Positions 8,824-15,965 of a stretch of DNA of 33,825 bases are shown here, in pieces. The notes beneath the pieces are model-generated. The model saw nothing but the letters and a program-made list of their open reading frames with translations. It had not been told where the DNA came from and made no database searches. Origin of the DNA: Bifidobacterium breve (GTDB taxonomy: Bacteria > Actinomycetota > Acidimicrobiia > Acidimicrobiales > Ilumatobacteraceae); the NCBI GenBank assembly GCA_945886445.1, contig CAMCZG010000018.1:1-33825 (forward strand), read 5' to 3'. Position 1 is the first letter of the stretch. Each line of letters begins with the position of its first letter. A program made the translations under genes and the position numbers.

Positions 8824-8829
8824 ACGCTA
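8824..8829 (-). promoter_or_regulatory. -10 box TAGCGT for the small protein-Rieske operon
   Basis: TAGCGT on the minus strand lies 31 nt before the ATG of the 77-residue gene. This leaves a short leader that contains the GGGGG ribosome binding site. The same hexamer precedes three other genes in the window. Confidence 0.4.
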
Positions 8830-8852
8830 CTGCTGATGAATGATGCGAGCCC

Positions 8853-9272
8853 TTACTGGACTGTTGTGCTGCGGGGGTGTTGCCCGACGCCGGCTGTGCA
8901 AGCAAGGCTGGCGACAAGAGTAGAAATGGCCAATACGAATGCGGCAAGGGCCGAGCCTGTTGTGCCCGACAGGTCGAAGCAGGCGCTCACAATGTGGGCA
9001 ATGCCCATAAGAACTCCCACAAGCAGGGCGAAACGTGACTGTTTGATAGCGAGCCCCATCACCACAATGGCACTGCAGTAAATGAGAGCGATAGTTAAAA
9101 AGAGTTGTACACCGTGGGCATCGACCCACCACAAGCGTTTCCCGGTGCGTTGGCTAGCTGCTGCGAGAAAACCCATCGCCACGGCGAAAAGTGCCCATGT
9201 AAGAAAGAGAACACGATTCCACACGCGAGTGAGTGGTGTGCCGAAATACCGCACTAAATCGCTTTTTGTCAT
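8853..9272 (-). CDS. Small integral membrane protein, four predicted helices (139 aa)
   Basis: The family is not recognised. Four hydrophobic segments are visible: about residues 23-40 (VLFLTWALFAVAMGFLAA), 53-75 (GVQLFLTIALIYCSAIVVMG), 80-97 (FALLVGVLMGIAHIVSAC) and 104-125 (TGSALAAFVLAISTLVASLA). The N-terminal MTKSDLVRYFG is short and cytoplasmic-looking. There are no obvious transport, redox or enzymatic motifs. Two Cys are near helix ends and one His lies in a turn. The start is supported by TAGCGT 6 nt before the ATG (leaderless). It diverges from the glycosyltransferase gene and lies upstream of, but probably not in, the Rieske operon, since a separate -10 box precedes that operon. Confidence 0.65.
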   Translation of the reverse strand: MTKSDLVRYFGTPLTRVWNRVLFLTWALFAVAMGFLAAASQRTGKRLWWVDAHGVQLFLTIALIYCSAIVVMGLAIKQSRFALLVGVLMGIAHIVSACFDLSGTTGSALAAFVLAISTLVASLACTAGVGQHPRSTTVQ

Positions 9273-9278
9273 ATGAAC

Positions 9279-9284
9279 ACGCTA
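9279..9284 (-). promoter_or_regulatory. -10 box TAGCGT for small membrane protein gene (leaderless)
   Basis: TAGCGT on the minus strand is followed by GTTCAT and the ATG at 9272, a 6-nt gap with no room for a ribosome binding site. Confidence 0.45.
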
Positions 9285-9330
9285 CTGCCATGAGGCGAAT
9301 GAACGGTGTCGCGCATTGGGTCTACGCCAC

Positions 9331-9336
9331 TAGCCT
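9331..9336 (+). promoter_or_regulatory. -10 box TAGCCT for glycosyltransferase gene
   Basis: TAGCCT ends 10 nt before the ATG at 9347. It supports that start over the longer in-frame extension from 9233. A transcript would have almost no leader. Confidence 0.4.
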
Positions 9337-9346
9337 AAACACCGCT

Positions 9347-10087
9347 ATGAACACTGCGCATTTCAATAAACTTTCCATCTTCTTCCCCATGTGGAACGAA
9401 GAGGAATATCTCGAACGTGCTCTCTCTGCTGGTCGCGAACTCTGCGATGTGCTCATTGCCGATGGCGAAATTGAAACGTACGAGCTCATCATTATTGACG
9501 ATGCCTCAACCGATAAAACTCCCCAAATTGCCGACGCTGCTGCCGCCGCTGACCCTCGTGTCAAAGTGGTGCATCACCCAGTGAACCGCAAACTAGGTGG
9601 TTCCATGAAGACCGGTTTTGCCACTGCAACTGGTGACCTCGTTCTCTATACCGATGCCGATCTGCCATTCGACATGCTTGAAGTGCGCCGCGCCGTGCGT
9701 CTCATGCATTATTACGAAGCCGACGTTGTCAGCGCTTTTCGTTTTGACCGAACTGGTGAGGGCTATATCCGGTCTGTCTATTCCACTTTCTACAACGGGC
9801 TTGTGCGAGTTTTTTTCGGCGTAAAAATGCGCGATATCAACTTTGCATTCAAACTTTGTCGCGGTTCTATTTTTGAAAAAATTGAATTGAAAAGCGAAGG
9901 CTCATTCATAGACGCTGAGCTTGTCATTCGTGCAAAGAAGTTGGGCATGAACGTCATTCAGTTTGGTGTCGATTACTTTCCGCGTACACGCGGTGTTTCC
10001 ACGCTGAGTTCAATGTCGGTCATTCGCAAAATTGTCAAGGAAATGTTCACTTTGCGTAAAGAACTTCGAGCCATTGAAGCCGACTGA
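9347..10087 (+). CDS. Family 2 glycosyltransferase (polyprenyl-phosphate sugar synthase-like)
   Basis: This 246-residue GT-A protein starts directly with the nucleotide-binding strand SIFFPMWNEEEYLERAL. IIIDDASTDKTPQIA follows, then HPVNRKLGGSMKTGFATATG and the metal/nucleotide DxD motif in YTDADLPFD. This resembles dolichol/polyprenyl-phosphate mannose or glucose synthases, which move a sugar from a nucleotide donor to a lipid carrier at the inner face of the membrane. The C-terminus carries no transmembrane anchor, as in short soluble DPM1-like enzymes. An in-frame extension back to 9233 is unlikely, because the domain begins at 9347 and a TAGCCT box precedes it. The L,D-transpeptidase gene follows closely, consistent with an envelope role. 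Confidence 0.85.
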   Translation: MNTAHFNKLSIFFPMWNEEEYLERALSAGRELCDVLIADGEIETYELIIIDDASTDKTPQIADAAAAADPRVKVVHHPVNRKLGGSMKTGFATATGDLVLYTDADLPFDMLEVRRAVRLMHYYEADVVSAFRFDRTGEGYIRSVYSTFYNGLVRVFFGVKMRDINFAFKLCRGSIFEKIELKSEGSFIDAELVIRAKKLGMNVIQFGVDYFPRTRGVSTLSSMSVIRKIVKEMFTLRKELRAIEAD

Positions 10088-10124
10088 CAATTTCCCTCAA
10101 GAGTTTGATGCCGCGCCGAGTCAC

Positions 10125-11150
10125 GTGCGTCAATGGTGGCCTGCTGCGGTGGCCGCATTGCTTCTTGTTGGAGTTGTTGCAGTTGGCGTTGCTGCGAATA
10201 GTGGTACTGACGGCCCCAGCACAACAACGACGGTAGCGAGTGGCCCAACAACAACGGTTCCTTCATTGACTCGCACCTTGAAGGCCGGCGTGAAAGGCCT
10301 AGACGTTCGTCAACTGCAACAAAGGTTGAAAGATCTCGCTTTTGACCCAAATCTCATCGACGGCGATTTTGGCTACAACACCACACAGTCGGTGTGGGCC
10401 TTTGAAAAGCTCGTCTTGAAAACGCCGCGTAAAAAAGTGACTGGCTCCATCACCCCCGAGTCATGGCAGTTGTTGCAACAAGACAACCTCATTGTGCCGC
10501 GTCGTCCGCAGGCACCTACAGAGTCGCACGTTGAGATCTACCTTCCTGAGCAAGTGCTGGTGGTATTCAAAAAGGGCAAGCCAATTTTGGTCACGCATAT
10601 CTCGACTGGCACCGGCGAAGACTGGTGTGAAGAAGTGACCATCGACCCAGGTGAACAAGGTAACCCTGGTACCGAGCCTCTGAAAAAAGGTATCTGCGGA
10701 AATGCAGTAACGCCTGGCGGCTTTTATTATTTCTACAACCGCAAGTCGGGAACACGTCAAAGCAAACTTGGCACAATGTGGAACCCGGTGTATTTCAATG
10801 GCGGTATTGCAGTGCATGGCGCAGCCCAAGTGCCGAATTCACCTGCATCTCACGGGTGTGTGCGTATTCCCATGCACGTGTCGGAATATTTCCAAACTCT
10901 TGTTGCCTATGGCGACCGCGTCTATGTATTCGACGGTGTGAAAGAGCCAGAGCAATATGGTGCACCTGTGCCTCCTGCCGACAAACCCGATCCTGACTAC
11001 ACCACTACAACTAGTTCAATCACAACAACTTCAACTGTTGTGAAAACAACCACGACCATGAAGCAGAAACCAATAACAACGCTTCCGGCTCCAGTGCCGA
11101 CGGCAACAACGTCTACCGTTGCGCCAGTGCCTGCAAGCACGCTGCCCTGA
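10125..11150 (+). CDS. L,D-transpeptidase (YkuD) with peptidoglycan-binding domain, membrane-anchored
   Basis: Counting from the GTG at 10125 the protein has 341 residues. It has a transmembrane or signal-anchor helix (about 6-24) and a Thr/Ser-rich spacer. A PG_binding_1 domain follows (about 52-95, KGLDVRQLQQRLKDL...IDGDFGYNT). The YkuD catalytic domain carries His231 in VHGAAQ and Cys245 in SHGCVR. A Thr/Pro tail of about 50 residues ends it. Two Cys flank an insert before the core (DWC...GIC) and may form a disulfide. It would make 3-3 peptidoglycan cross-links outside the membrane. The start is uncertain: TTG at 10074 or 10032, overlapping the glycosyltransferase, are alternatives. The long low-complexity tail may span the wall. 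Confidence 0.85.
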   Translation: MRQWWPAAVAALLLVGVVAVGVAANSGTDGPSTTTTVASGPTTTVPSLTRTLKAGVKGLDVRQLQQRLKDLAFDPNLIDGDFGYNTTQSVWAFEKLVLKTPRKKVTGSITPESWQLLQQDNLIVPRRPQAPTESHVEIYLPEQVLVVFKKGKPILVTHISTGTGEDWCEEVTIDPGEQGNPGTEPLKKGICGNAVTPGGFYYFYNRKSGTRQSKLGTMWNPVYFNGGIAVHGAAQVPNSPASHGCVRIPMHVSEYFQTLVAYGDRVYVFDGVKEPEQYGAPVPPADKPDPDYTTTTSSITTTSTVVKTTTTMKQKPITTLPAPVPTATTSTVAPVPASTLP

Positions 11151-11163
11151 AATGTGAGGAACA

Positions 11164-12069
11164 ATGGAACGAGTGCCCTACGACGAATTCTCATTGTTTC
11201 ATGAGAACATTGCCGAGTATTCCTTAACGGCATCTGCGCAACCACAGGTGCAGCGCATCGTGCATCAACTTGCCGATGGTCGCACTGTGAGTGCACTGAA
11301 GTGGGGAAGTGCAGAACCACAAATGGTTTTTGTTCATGGTGGGTCGCAAAATGCGCACACATGGGACACCGTGCTTCTCGATCTTGGAGTACCTGCACTT
11401 GCCATCGACTTACCTGGCCACGGGCATTCGTCGTGGAGAGACGATGCTATGTATTCGCCGCACTCTATGGCGGTCGATATTGCTGAGGTCATTGCTCTGC
11501 ATGCTCCGTCGGCGAAAGCAGTGGTGGGCATGTCGCTGGGAGGTCTCACCTCGCTGGCTCTTGCTGGCTACGCGCCACATTTGGTGCGAGAACTCGTTCT
11601 TGTCGATATCACGCCGGGTGTGAATGGCGATAAGGCAAAAGCAATTCTCGACTTTGTTAATGGTCCGCAAGCTTTTGCCTCATTTGACGACTTGTTGAAG
11701 CGCACCATTGAGCACAACCCCACCCGCACTATTGAGTCTTTACGTCGTGGCATTCTGCACAACGCCCAACAACTTGACGACGGTTCTTGGCAATGGCGCT
11801 ACGACCGCCGCAGTCATATCCGCAGTGAAAACTCAGAGCCCATCTCGGGCGACGCGCTGGGCAAACTATGGGACCTCATTGGATCACTGGAATGCCCCCT
11901 CACGCTGTTGCGCGGAGGCACTTCTCCTGTGGTTGACGATGCCGATGTTGCCGAGTTGTTGCGGCGCCAGGGTCGTGCTGCGGTGCTCGTCATCGACGGG
12001 GCTGGTCACAGCATTCAGGGCGACAAGCCCCGCGAGCTAGCTGCCTTCCTAGCCACCAAAGGTGCATAG
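11164..12069 (+). CDS. Alpha/beta hydrolase
   Basis: This 301-residue protein has the fold's usual marks: oxyanion HGG (residues 58-60), IDLPGHGHSSW, nucleophile Ser124 in GMSLGG, an acid in the late PVVDDADV segment, and the His in GAGHSIQGDKP near residue 285. About 55 residues lie before the first strand. The ATG is preceded by TGAGGAAC, a fair Shine-Dalgarno, 13 bp after the transpeptidase stop, so it may be transcribed with that gene. It also lies directly upstream of the E1 genes. AcoC-type acetoin dehydrogenase E2 proteins are a lipoyl domain fused to an alpha/beta hydrolase, so this gene may be the unfused hydrolase half. That is a hypothesis only; hydrolysis of an ester or lactone is equally possible. 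Confidence 0.8.
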   Translation: MERVPYDEFSLFHENIAEYSLTASAQPQVQRIVHQLADGRTVSALKWGSAEPQMVFVHGGSQNAHTWDTVLLDLGVPALAIDLPGHGHSSWRDDAMYSPHSMAVDIAEVIALHAPSAKAVVGMSLGGLTSLALAGYAPHLVRELVLVDITPGVNGDKAKAILDFVNGPQAFASFDDLLKRTIEHNPTRTIESLRRGILHNAQQLDDGSWQWRYDRRSHIRSENSEPISGDALGKLWDLIGSLECPLTLLRGGTSPVVDDADVAELLRRQGRAAVLVIDGAGHSIQGDKPRELAAFLATKGA

Positions 12070-12136
12070 CGAGCCAAGTTTTAGTGCCTAGGCGGCTTTT
12101 TCATTCGCAGCTCGCCGTTCGACCACCTTGGTGAGA

Positions 12137-12174
12137 CCCTTTTTCTGATAGGAAAGCAGGGCAATATTTTTTTT
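12137..12174 (+). terminator. Possible intrinsic terminator after the alpha/beta hydrolase
   Basis: CCCT (12137-12140) pairs with AGGG (12158-12161). The 17-nt loop region can itself form a short TTTCT/AGGAAA helix with a bulge. Eight T follow at 12167-12174 after a 5-nt gap. The hairpin is weak and the T-run is offset, so this is a candidate only. Confidence 0.3.
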
Positions 12175-12232
12175 GAAGACTATTCAGAAACCCACATCCC
12201 GTTTTCGGATTTGTAAAGGCATACGAGACCCT

Positions 12233-13225
12233 ATGGCAACAACTAATCGTCCCGATTCACCTGATCGTGAAACCCTCGTACAGATGTACGAGATCCAAAA
12301 CAAGATCAAAACCACCGACGAGCGTTTTCGCTCAATGTTGACAAGTGGTCAAATTCAATTGATCTATTACTCGCCACGCGGACAAGAGTGCATTAGTGCT
12401 GGTTATGCCGTGCACCTTCGCCCCGACGACTACGTGGTCACCATTTATCGCGGACTCCACGACCACCTCGCAAAGGGTGTTCCTATGCGTGAACTCTGGG
12501 CAGAGTTCCTTGGTCGTTCCACAGGAACATGCAAGGGCAAGGGTGGCCCAATGCACATCACTCACCCCGAATCGGGCTTGGTAGTAACTACCGGCATCGT
12601 GGGTTCTGGTATTCCCATTGCAAACGGTTTCGGACTCGCATCACAGCTTGCAGGAACCGACCAGGTCACCGTGGTGAACTTTGGTGATGGTGCGTCAAAC
12701 ATCGGCGCCTTCCACGAAGGCATGAACATGGCCGCTGTGTGGAAATTGCCAGTCATTTTCGTTTGCCAGAACAACCTTTATGGCGAGCACACACCAATGT
12801 CAATGTCAACAGGCGTTGAGTACATCTCAGAGCGCGCCGCAGCATACGGAATGCCTGGAGTAACAGTGAACGGTAACGATCCTGTTGCAATGTGGCATGC
12901 CGCTGGCGAAGCAATTGCGCGTGCGCGTGCTGGTGAGGGTCCAACTCTCATTGAAGCTCGTACGTATCGTTTCTATGGTCACCTCATGGGTGATGCCATG
13001 GAGTACATGCCAAAAGAAGAGCGCAAAGCCGCAATGGCCGCCGACCCAGTACCAGCATTCCGTGCTTGGTTGCTAGAGAACGGTCATGCAACTGAAGCAC
13101 AGCTTGCTGAAATTGAAGACAAGATCGTTGCAATGGTGGATGATGCAGTGGAATTCGCAATGAATAGCCCTGAACCGTCACTCGACGAGTTGTACACAGA
13201 CGTCTACGAAGAAATCACTAAGTGA
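12233..13225 (+). CDS. Thiamine-diphosphate dehydrogenase E1 alpha subunit (acetoin/2-oxoacid dehydrogenase, AcoA-like)
   Basis: This 330-residue subunit carries the ThDP motif from Gly-Asp-Gly at 151-153 (GDGASNIGAFHEG) to Asn-Asn at 180-181. It also has the family's GKGGPMHI and GIVGSGIPIANG segments and a late RFYGHLMGD loop. The short length fits AcoA/AcoB-type E1 alpha proteins better than branched-chain E1 alpha (about 400). With the beta subunit it would decarboxylate or cleave a 2-oxo or acyloin substrate and pass the acyl group to a lipoyl domain. The ATG at 12233 is preferred over an in-frame extension from 12173. E1 beta follows 9 bp downstream. I saw no clear -10 box. Confidence 0.88.
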   Translation: MATTNRPDSPDRETLVQMYEIQNKIKTTDERFRSMLTSGQIQLIYYSPRGQECISAGYAVHLRPDDYVVTIYRGLHDHLAKGVPMRELWAEFLGRSTGTCKGKGGPMHITHPESGLVVTTGIVGSGIPIANGFGLASQLAGTDQVTVVNFGDGASNIGAFHEGMNMAAVWKLPVIFVCQNNLYGEHTPMSMSTGVEYISERAAAYGMPGVTVNGNDPVAMWHAAGEAIARARAGEGPTLIEARTYRFYGHLMGDAMEYMPKEERKAAMAADPVPAFRAWLLENGHATEAQLAEIEDKIVAMVDDAVEFAMNSPEPSLDELYTDVYEEITK

Positions 13226-13234
13226 GAGACAACC

Positions 13235-14236
13235 ATGACTACTACTGAACCCCGCATTATTCCAATGGGCGTAGCGCTCAACGAAGCTATGGACATCGCA
13301 ATGGGTCTCGACGAGAAAGTTTTCTTGTTGGGCGAAGACATTGCCGAGCCATCTGGTGGCGTATACAAAATCACCAAGGGCCTCTCAACAAAATACGGAA
13401 CACACCGTGTGCGTAAGACCCCTATTTCTGAAGCTGCCATCATTGGCGCTGCAGTGGGTGCTGCTATTGCCGGCTACAAGCCAGTTGCTGAAATCATGAT
13501 CATGGACTTCATTGCCGTGTGTCTCGACCAAATCACCAACCACGCAGCGAAAATTCGCTACATGTCAGGTGGTCAGACCACAGTACCTATGGTCATTCGT
13601 ACCAGTGCTGGTGCTGGTCGTCAGTTCGGCGCGCAGCACTCAGAAATGCTTGAAGCATGGGCAGTGCACACACCTGGGCTCAAGGTAGTTGTTCCTTCGA
13701 ACCCTGCCGATGCTAAAGGTTTGCTCATCAGCTCAATCTTTGATCCAGACCCAGTGCTCTTTGTTGAGCCAATGCTCATGTATTGGGATCCTCAATACGC
13801 ATGTGACGTCCCAGTGGGCGACAATCGCATTCCACTTGGCAAGGCAAACATTGTGCGCGAAGGAAAAGACGTCACTGTCATTTCTTACGGCAAGCAAGTA
13901 CACGACGCTGTGAAAGCAGCCGACATTCTTGCTGCTGAGGGCGTGTCTGTTGAAGTCATCGACTTGCGTACCCTTGTTCCACTTGATGAGGCAACTGTTC
14001 TTGCGTCGGTATCAAAAACCAAGCGCGCAGTTGTTGTTCATGAAGCGGTCACGCGTTGTGGTTTTGGTGCTGAATTGTCCAGCCGTATTCACGAAGAACT
14101 GTTCGGCACTCTTGCTGCGCCAGTTGCTCGTGTTGGTGGGCAAAACACTCCGGTGCCATATGCAAAGAACTTGGAAACAGCATTTGTTCCCCAGGTTGCC
14201 GACATCGTTGCAGCAATCAAATCACTCAATAAATAA
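13235..14236 (+). CDS. Thiamine-diphosphate dehydrogenase E1 beta subunit (AcoB/PdhB-like)
   Basis: This 333-residue subunit has the transketolase pyrimidine-binding part (GVALNEAMDIAMGLDEKVFLLGEDIAEP, with the conserved Glu in GED), followed by KPVAEIMIMDFIAVCLDQI and PMVIRTSAGAGRQFGAQHSE. The C-terminal transketolase domain has VEVIDLRTLVPLDEATVLASV. It pairs with the alpha subunit (9 bp upstream, weak GAGAG ribosome binding site) to form an alpha2beta2 E1. Its 3' end faces the DUF305 gene across 11 bp. No E2 acyltransferase core or E3 dihydrolipoamide dehydrogenase is present in the window, so the complex must borrow them or use the small lipoyl protein described below. Confidence 0.9.
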   Translation: MTTTEPRIIPMGVALNEAMDIAMGLDEKVFLLGEDIAEPSGGVYKITKGLSTKYGTHRVRKTPISEAAIIGAAVGAAIAGYKPVAEIMIMDFIAVCLDQITNHAAKIRYMSGGQTTVPMVIRTSAGAGRQFGAQHSEMLEAWAVHTPGLKVVVPSNPADAKGLLISSIFDPDPVLFVEPMLMYWDPQYACDVPVGDNRIPLGKANIVREGKDVTVISYGKQVHDAVKAADILAAEGVSVEVIDLRTLVPLDEATVLASVSKTKRAVVVHEAVTRCGFGAELSSRIHEELFGTLAAPVARVGGQNTPVPYAKNLETAFVPQVADIVAAIKSLNK

Positions 14237-14247
14237 AAGGCATTCTC

Positions 14248-14907
14248 CTAGCCAATGAGGCGGGTGAGTTCTTTTACTTCAGATTTTTGAGCTGAGGCCA
14301 TGACCTTGGCAAGAGCAGTCACTTCACTGTTTTTGCCATGCATGCCCGCATGTTCTGCCATGTGAATTCCACCGTTGTGGTGGGCAATCATGAGTTGTCC
14401 AAAAAGAGCGTCTACTTCTTTGCCGCGGGTATTGCGTAGTTGTTGTAACTGTGTGTCGGTGGCATAGCCCGGCATTTGGTTGAGGGGGAGTGGTTCATTC
14501 ATCCACCCCATCACTTGGTCTGTTTCGTTTGTTTCAGATGCTTTGAATTGGCGCAACATCTGCACCATGCGGCCCGACTCGGCAGATTGAGCCACGATAA
14601 TTTCACGCGCAATGAGTCGCAGTACGCTGCGCGATGGAAGACCCTCAGGTGTTCCAGCACTCGATGCATCGATGTAGACGAGGCTCATCACAACTGCTTG
14701 TTCGTGGTGAATGCGCATGTCTTGAAGAAACCCAATGTCGGATCCGTTGTGTGCCCCGCGGCCTCGAGACTCGCCCACGGTGAAGGCGATGGCCCCTGAG
14801 AGCACAATGCCGGCAACAACCAGAAGGATGATGTTGAGCGGGTTCATCCACCACGGGAGGGGCTGGGAGTCAGGTTTTTGGGTGTCTGGGGCAGGCGAAG
14901 AATCCAT
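14248..14907 (-). CDS. DUF305 membrane-anchored protein
   Basis: This is a 219-residue protein. After a short cytoplasmic N-terminus rich in Asp/Pro, one transmembrane helix is evident (LNIILLVVAGIVLSGAIAF). The outer domain has the two DUF305 motifs: DIGFLQDMRIHHEQAVVMS and QLMIAHHNGGIHMAEHA. The family is a four-helix ferritin-like fold often found near copper or metal genes; the paired His suggest metal binding, but the function is unknown. The ATG at 14907 is chosen because in-frame codons upstream are the lipoyl gene read on the other strand. A CACACT sequence sits 7 nt upstream and may be a weak -10. It is transcribed against E1 beta and diverges from the lipoyl gene. Confidence 0.8.
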   Translation of the reverse strand: MDSSPAPDTQKPDSQPLPWWMNPLNIILLVVAGIVLSGAIAFTVGESRGRGAHNGSDIGFLQDMRIHHEQAVVMSLVYIDASSAGTPEGLPSRSVLRLIAREIIVAQSAESGRMVQMLRQFKASETNETDQVMGWMNEPLPLNQMPGYATDTQLQQLRNTRGKEVDALFGQLMIAHHNGGIHMAEHAGMHGKNSEVTALAKVMASAQKSEVKELTRLIG

Positions 14908-14934
14908 AATTCGCAGTGTGCCACGAAAATCCGA

Positions 14935-14940
14935 TAGAAC
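14935..14940 (+). promoter_or_regulatory. Imperfect -10 box TAGAAC for lipoyl gene
   Basis: TAGAAC ends 7 nt before the ATG at 14948, the usual spacing in this window, but it lacks the final T of TAnnnT. The intervening AAGAG could act as a ribosome binding site instead. Confidence 0.25.
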
Positions 14941-14947
14941 AAGAGCC

Positions 14948-15178
14948 ATGTCTACCCCCATCAGCATTCCTAAGCTCGGCGTTTCCATGACCGAAGGCAC
15001 ACTCGTTGAATGGCTTGTCGCCGACGGCGACGCCGTGACCCCTGGCGATGTGCTGTACCGCATTGAAACCGACAAAGTCGAAAACGAAATTGAAGCTCCA
15101 GTGGCCGGCACTGTTCACATCACCGGTGAAGAGGGTGAAACCTACGAAGTAGGCACCCAAATTGGCAGCATCGACTAA
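14948..15178 (+). CDS. Free-standing lipoyl (biotinyl) domain protein, 76 aa
   Basis: The whole protein is one lipoyl domain: SIPKLGVSMTEGTLVEWL, then the acceptor Lys43 in the hairpin IETDKVENE, and a closing strand GTVHITGEEGETYEVGT. No linker, E1/E3-binding domain or acyltransferase core follows before the stop, so it is a complete 76-residue carrier rather than a truncated E2 by frameshift: bases after the stop at 15178 run into the next gene 27 bp later. E2 lipoyl domains normally sit on the catalytic protein; here the carrier is separate. It lies near AcoA/AcoB-like E1 genes but is cut off from them by the opposed DUF305 gene. It probably accepts the acyl group from that E1. Confidence 0.85.
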   Translation: MSTPISIPKLGVSMTEGTLVEWLVADGDAVTPGDVLYRIETDKVENEIEAPVAGTVHITGEEGETYEVGTQIGSID

Positions 15179-15205
15179 ACCACACATATAGAAAAGAGTC
15201 ATCTC

Positions 15206-15961
15206 ATGGAGATCTCAGGCAAGCACGCTCTCGTTACAGGCGCTGGCGCAGGCATTGGTCGCGCAACAGTCATTGCACTCGCGCAAAAAGGCGCCAAGGT
15301 GGTTGCAGCCGATATCAACGAAGATGGTTTGAAAGAAACTGCTGCACTTGTGCAACAGGCGGTGCCTGGCGCCAATGTGGTGACGGTGAAAGCAGATGTT
15401 TCTACGGCTGCTGGTGTTCGTGCCATGTTTGCTTCGGCAACTGCAGCTTTTGGTGGCCTCGACATTGTGCACAACAATGCTGGGCTCATCTGCGGCGAAC
15501 CGTTGTGGCCCGATGCTGCACTCGAGAAAATCTCTGCAGTTATTGCAGTGAACCTCGGTGGCGTTGCTATGGGCACTCAAGAAGCCATTAAGGCTTTGCG
15601 TGCGCGCGGTGGTGGAGCAATTGTAAATACAGCTTCTGTAGCTGCATTGCAGGCCATGCCAACCGACCCGGTTTACTCAGCAACCAAAGTTGGCGTGGTG
15701 CGCATTGTGGAAAGTTGCGCCGGTTTTGCTGCCGAAGGAATTCGCGTGAACGCCGTGCTTCCTGGCATGGTCGATACCGACATGACCATGAAGCAAACAG
15801 GTGACGGAACACGCCCCGCTGCATGGCTCGAGCCAGTCATTGCATCAACGGTCATGCTTCATGCTGAAGACATAGCTGTCGCAGTAATTGCGCTCATTGA
15901 AGATGACACCGCCGCTGGCCAAGCAAAAATTATTGGCAACGTCGGGCGCGACTACAAGTAA
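15206..15961 (+). CDS. SDR-family NAD(P)-dependent oxidoreductase
   Basis: This 251-residue classical SDR has TGAGAGIGRAT (Rossmann glycine motif near the N-terminus), ADINEDG (cofactor selection; the acidic residue favours NAD), NNAG, a Ser in NTASVAA and the catalytic Tyr-x3-Lys in YSATK. It follows the lipoyl gene by 27 bp with a purine-rich AGAAAAGAG ribosome binding site and is probably co-transcribed with it. Acetoin/diacetyl reductases and butanediol dehydrogenases belong to this family, which would suit a neighbouring acetoin dehydrogenase, but substrate specificity cannot be read. The 3' end faces the acyl-CoA dehydrogenase gene across 4 bp. Confidence 0.88.
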   Translation: MEISGKHALVTGAGAGIGRATVIALAQKGAKVVAADINEDGLKETAALVQQAVPGANVVTVKADVSTAAGVRAMFASATAAFGGLDIVHNNAGLICGEPLWPDAALEKISAVIAVNLGGVAMGTQEAIKALRARGGGAIVNTASVAALQAMPTDPVYSATKVGVVRIVESCAGFAAEGIRVNAVLPGMVDTDMTMKQTGDGTRPAAWLEPVIASTVMLHAEDIAVAVIALIEDDTAAGQAKIIGNVGRDYK

Positions 15962-15965
15962 AAAA

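Noticed and set aside
10980-11148. Thr-rich coding repeats at the end of the L,D-transpeptidase as a DNA repeat
   Set aside because: These are degenerate ACA/ACC/ACT codons of a low-complexity wall-spanning tail, not a repeat element.
12102-12117. GCCTAGGC-type palindrome just after the alpha/beta hydrolase as terminator
   Set aside because: The stem is too short and the loop has no spacing; the hairpin at 12137-12174 is a better candidate.
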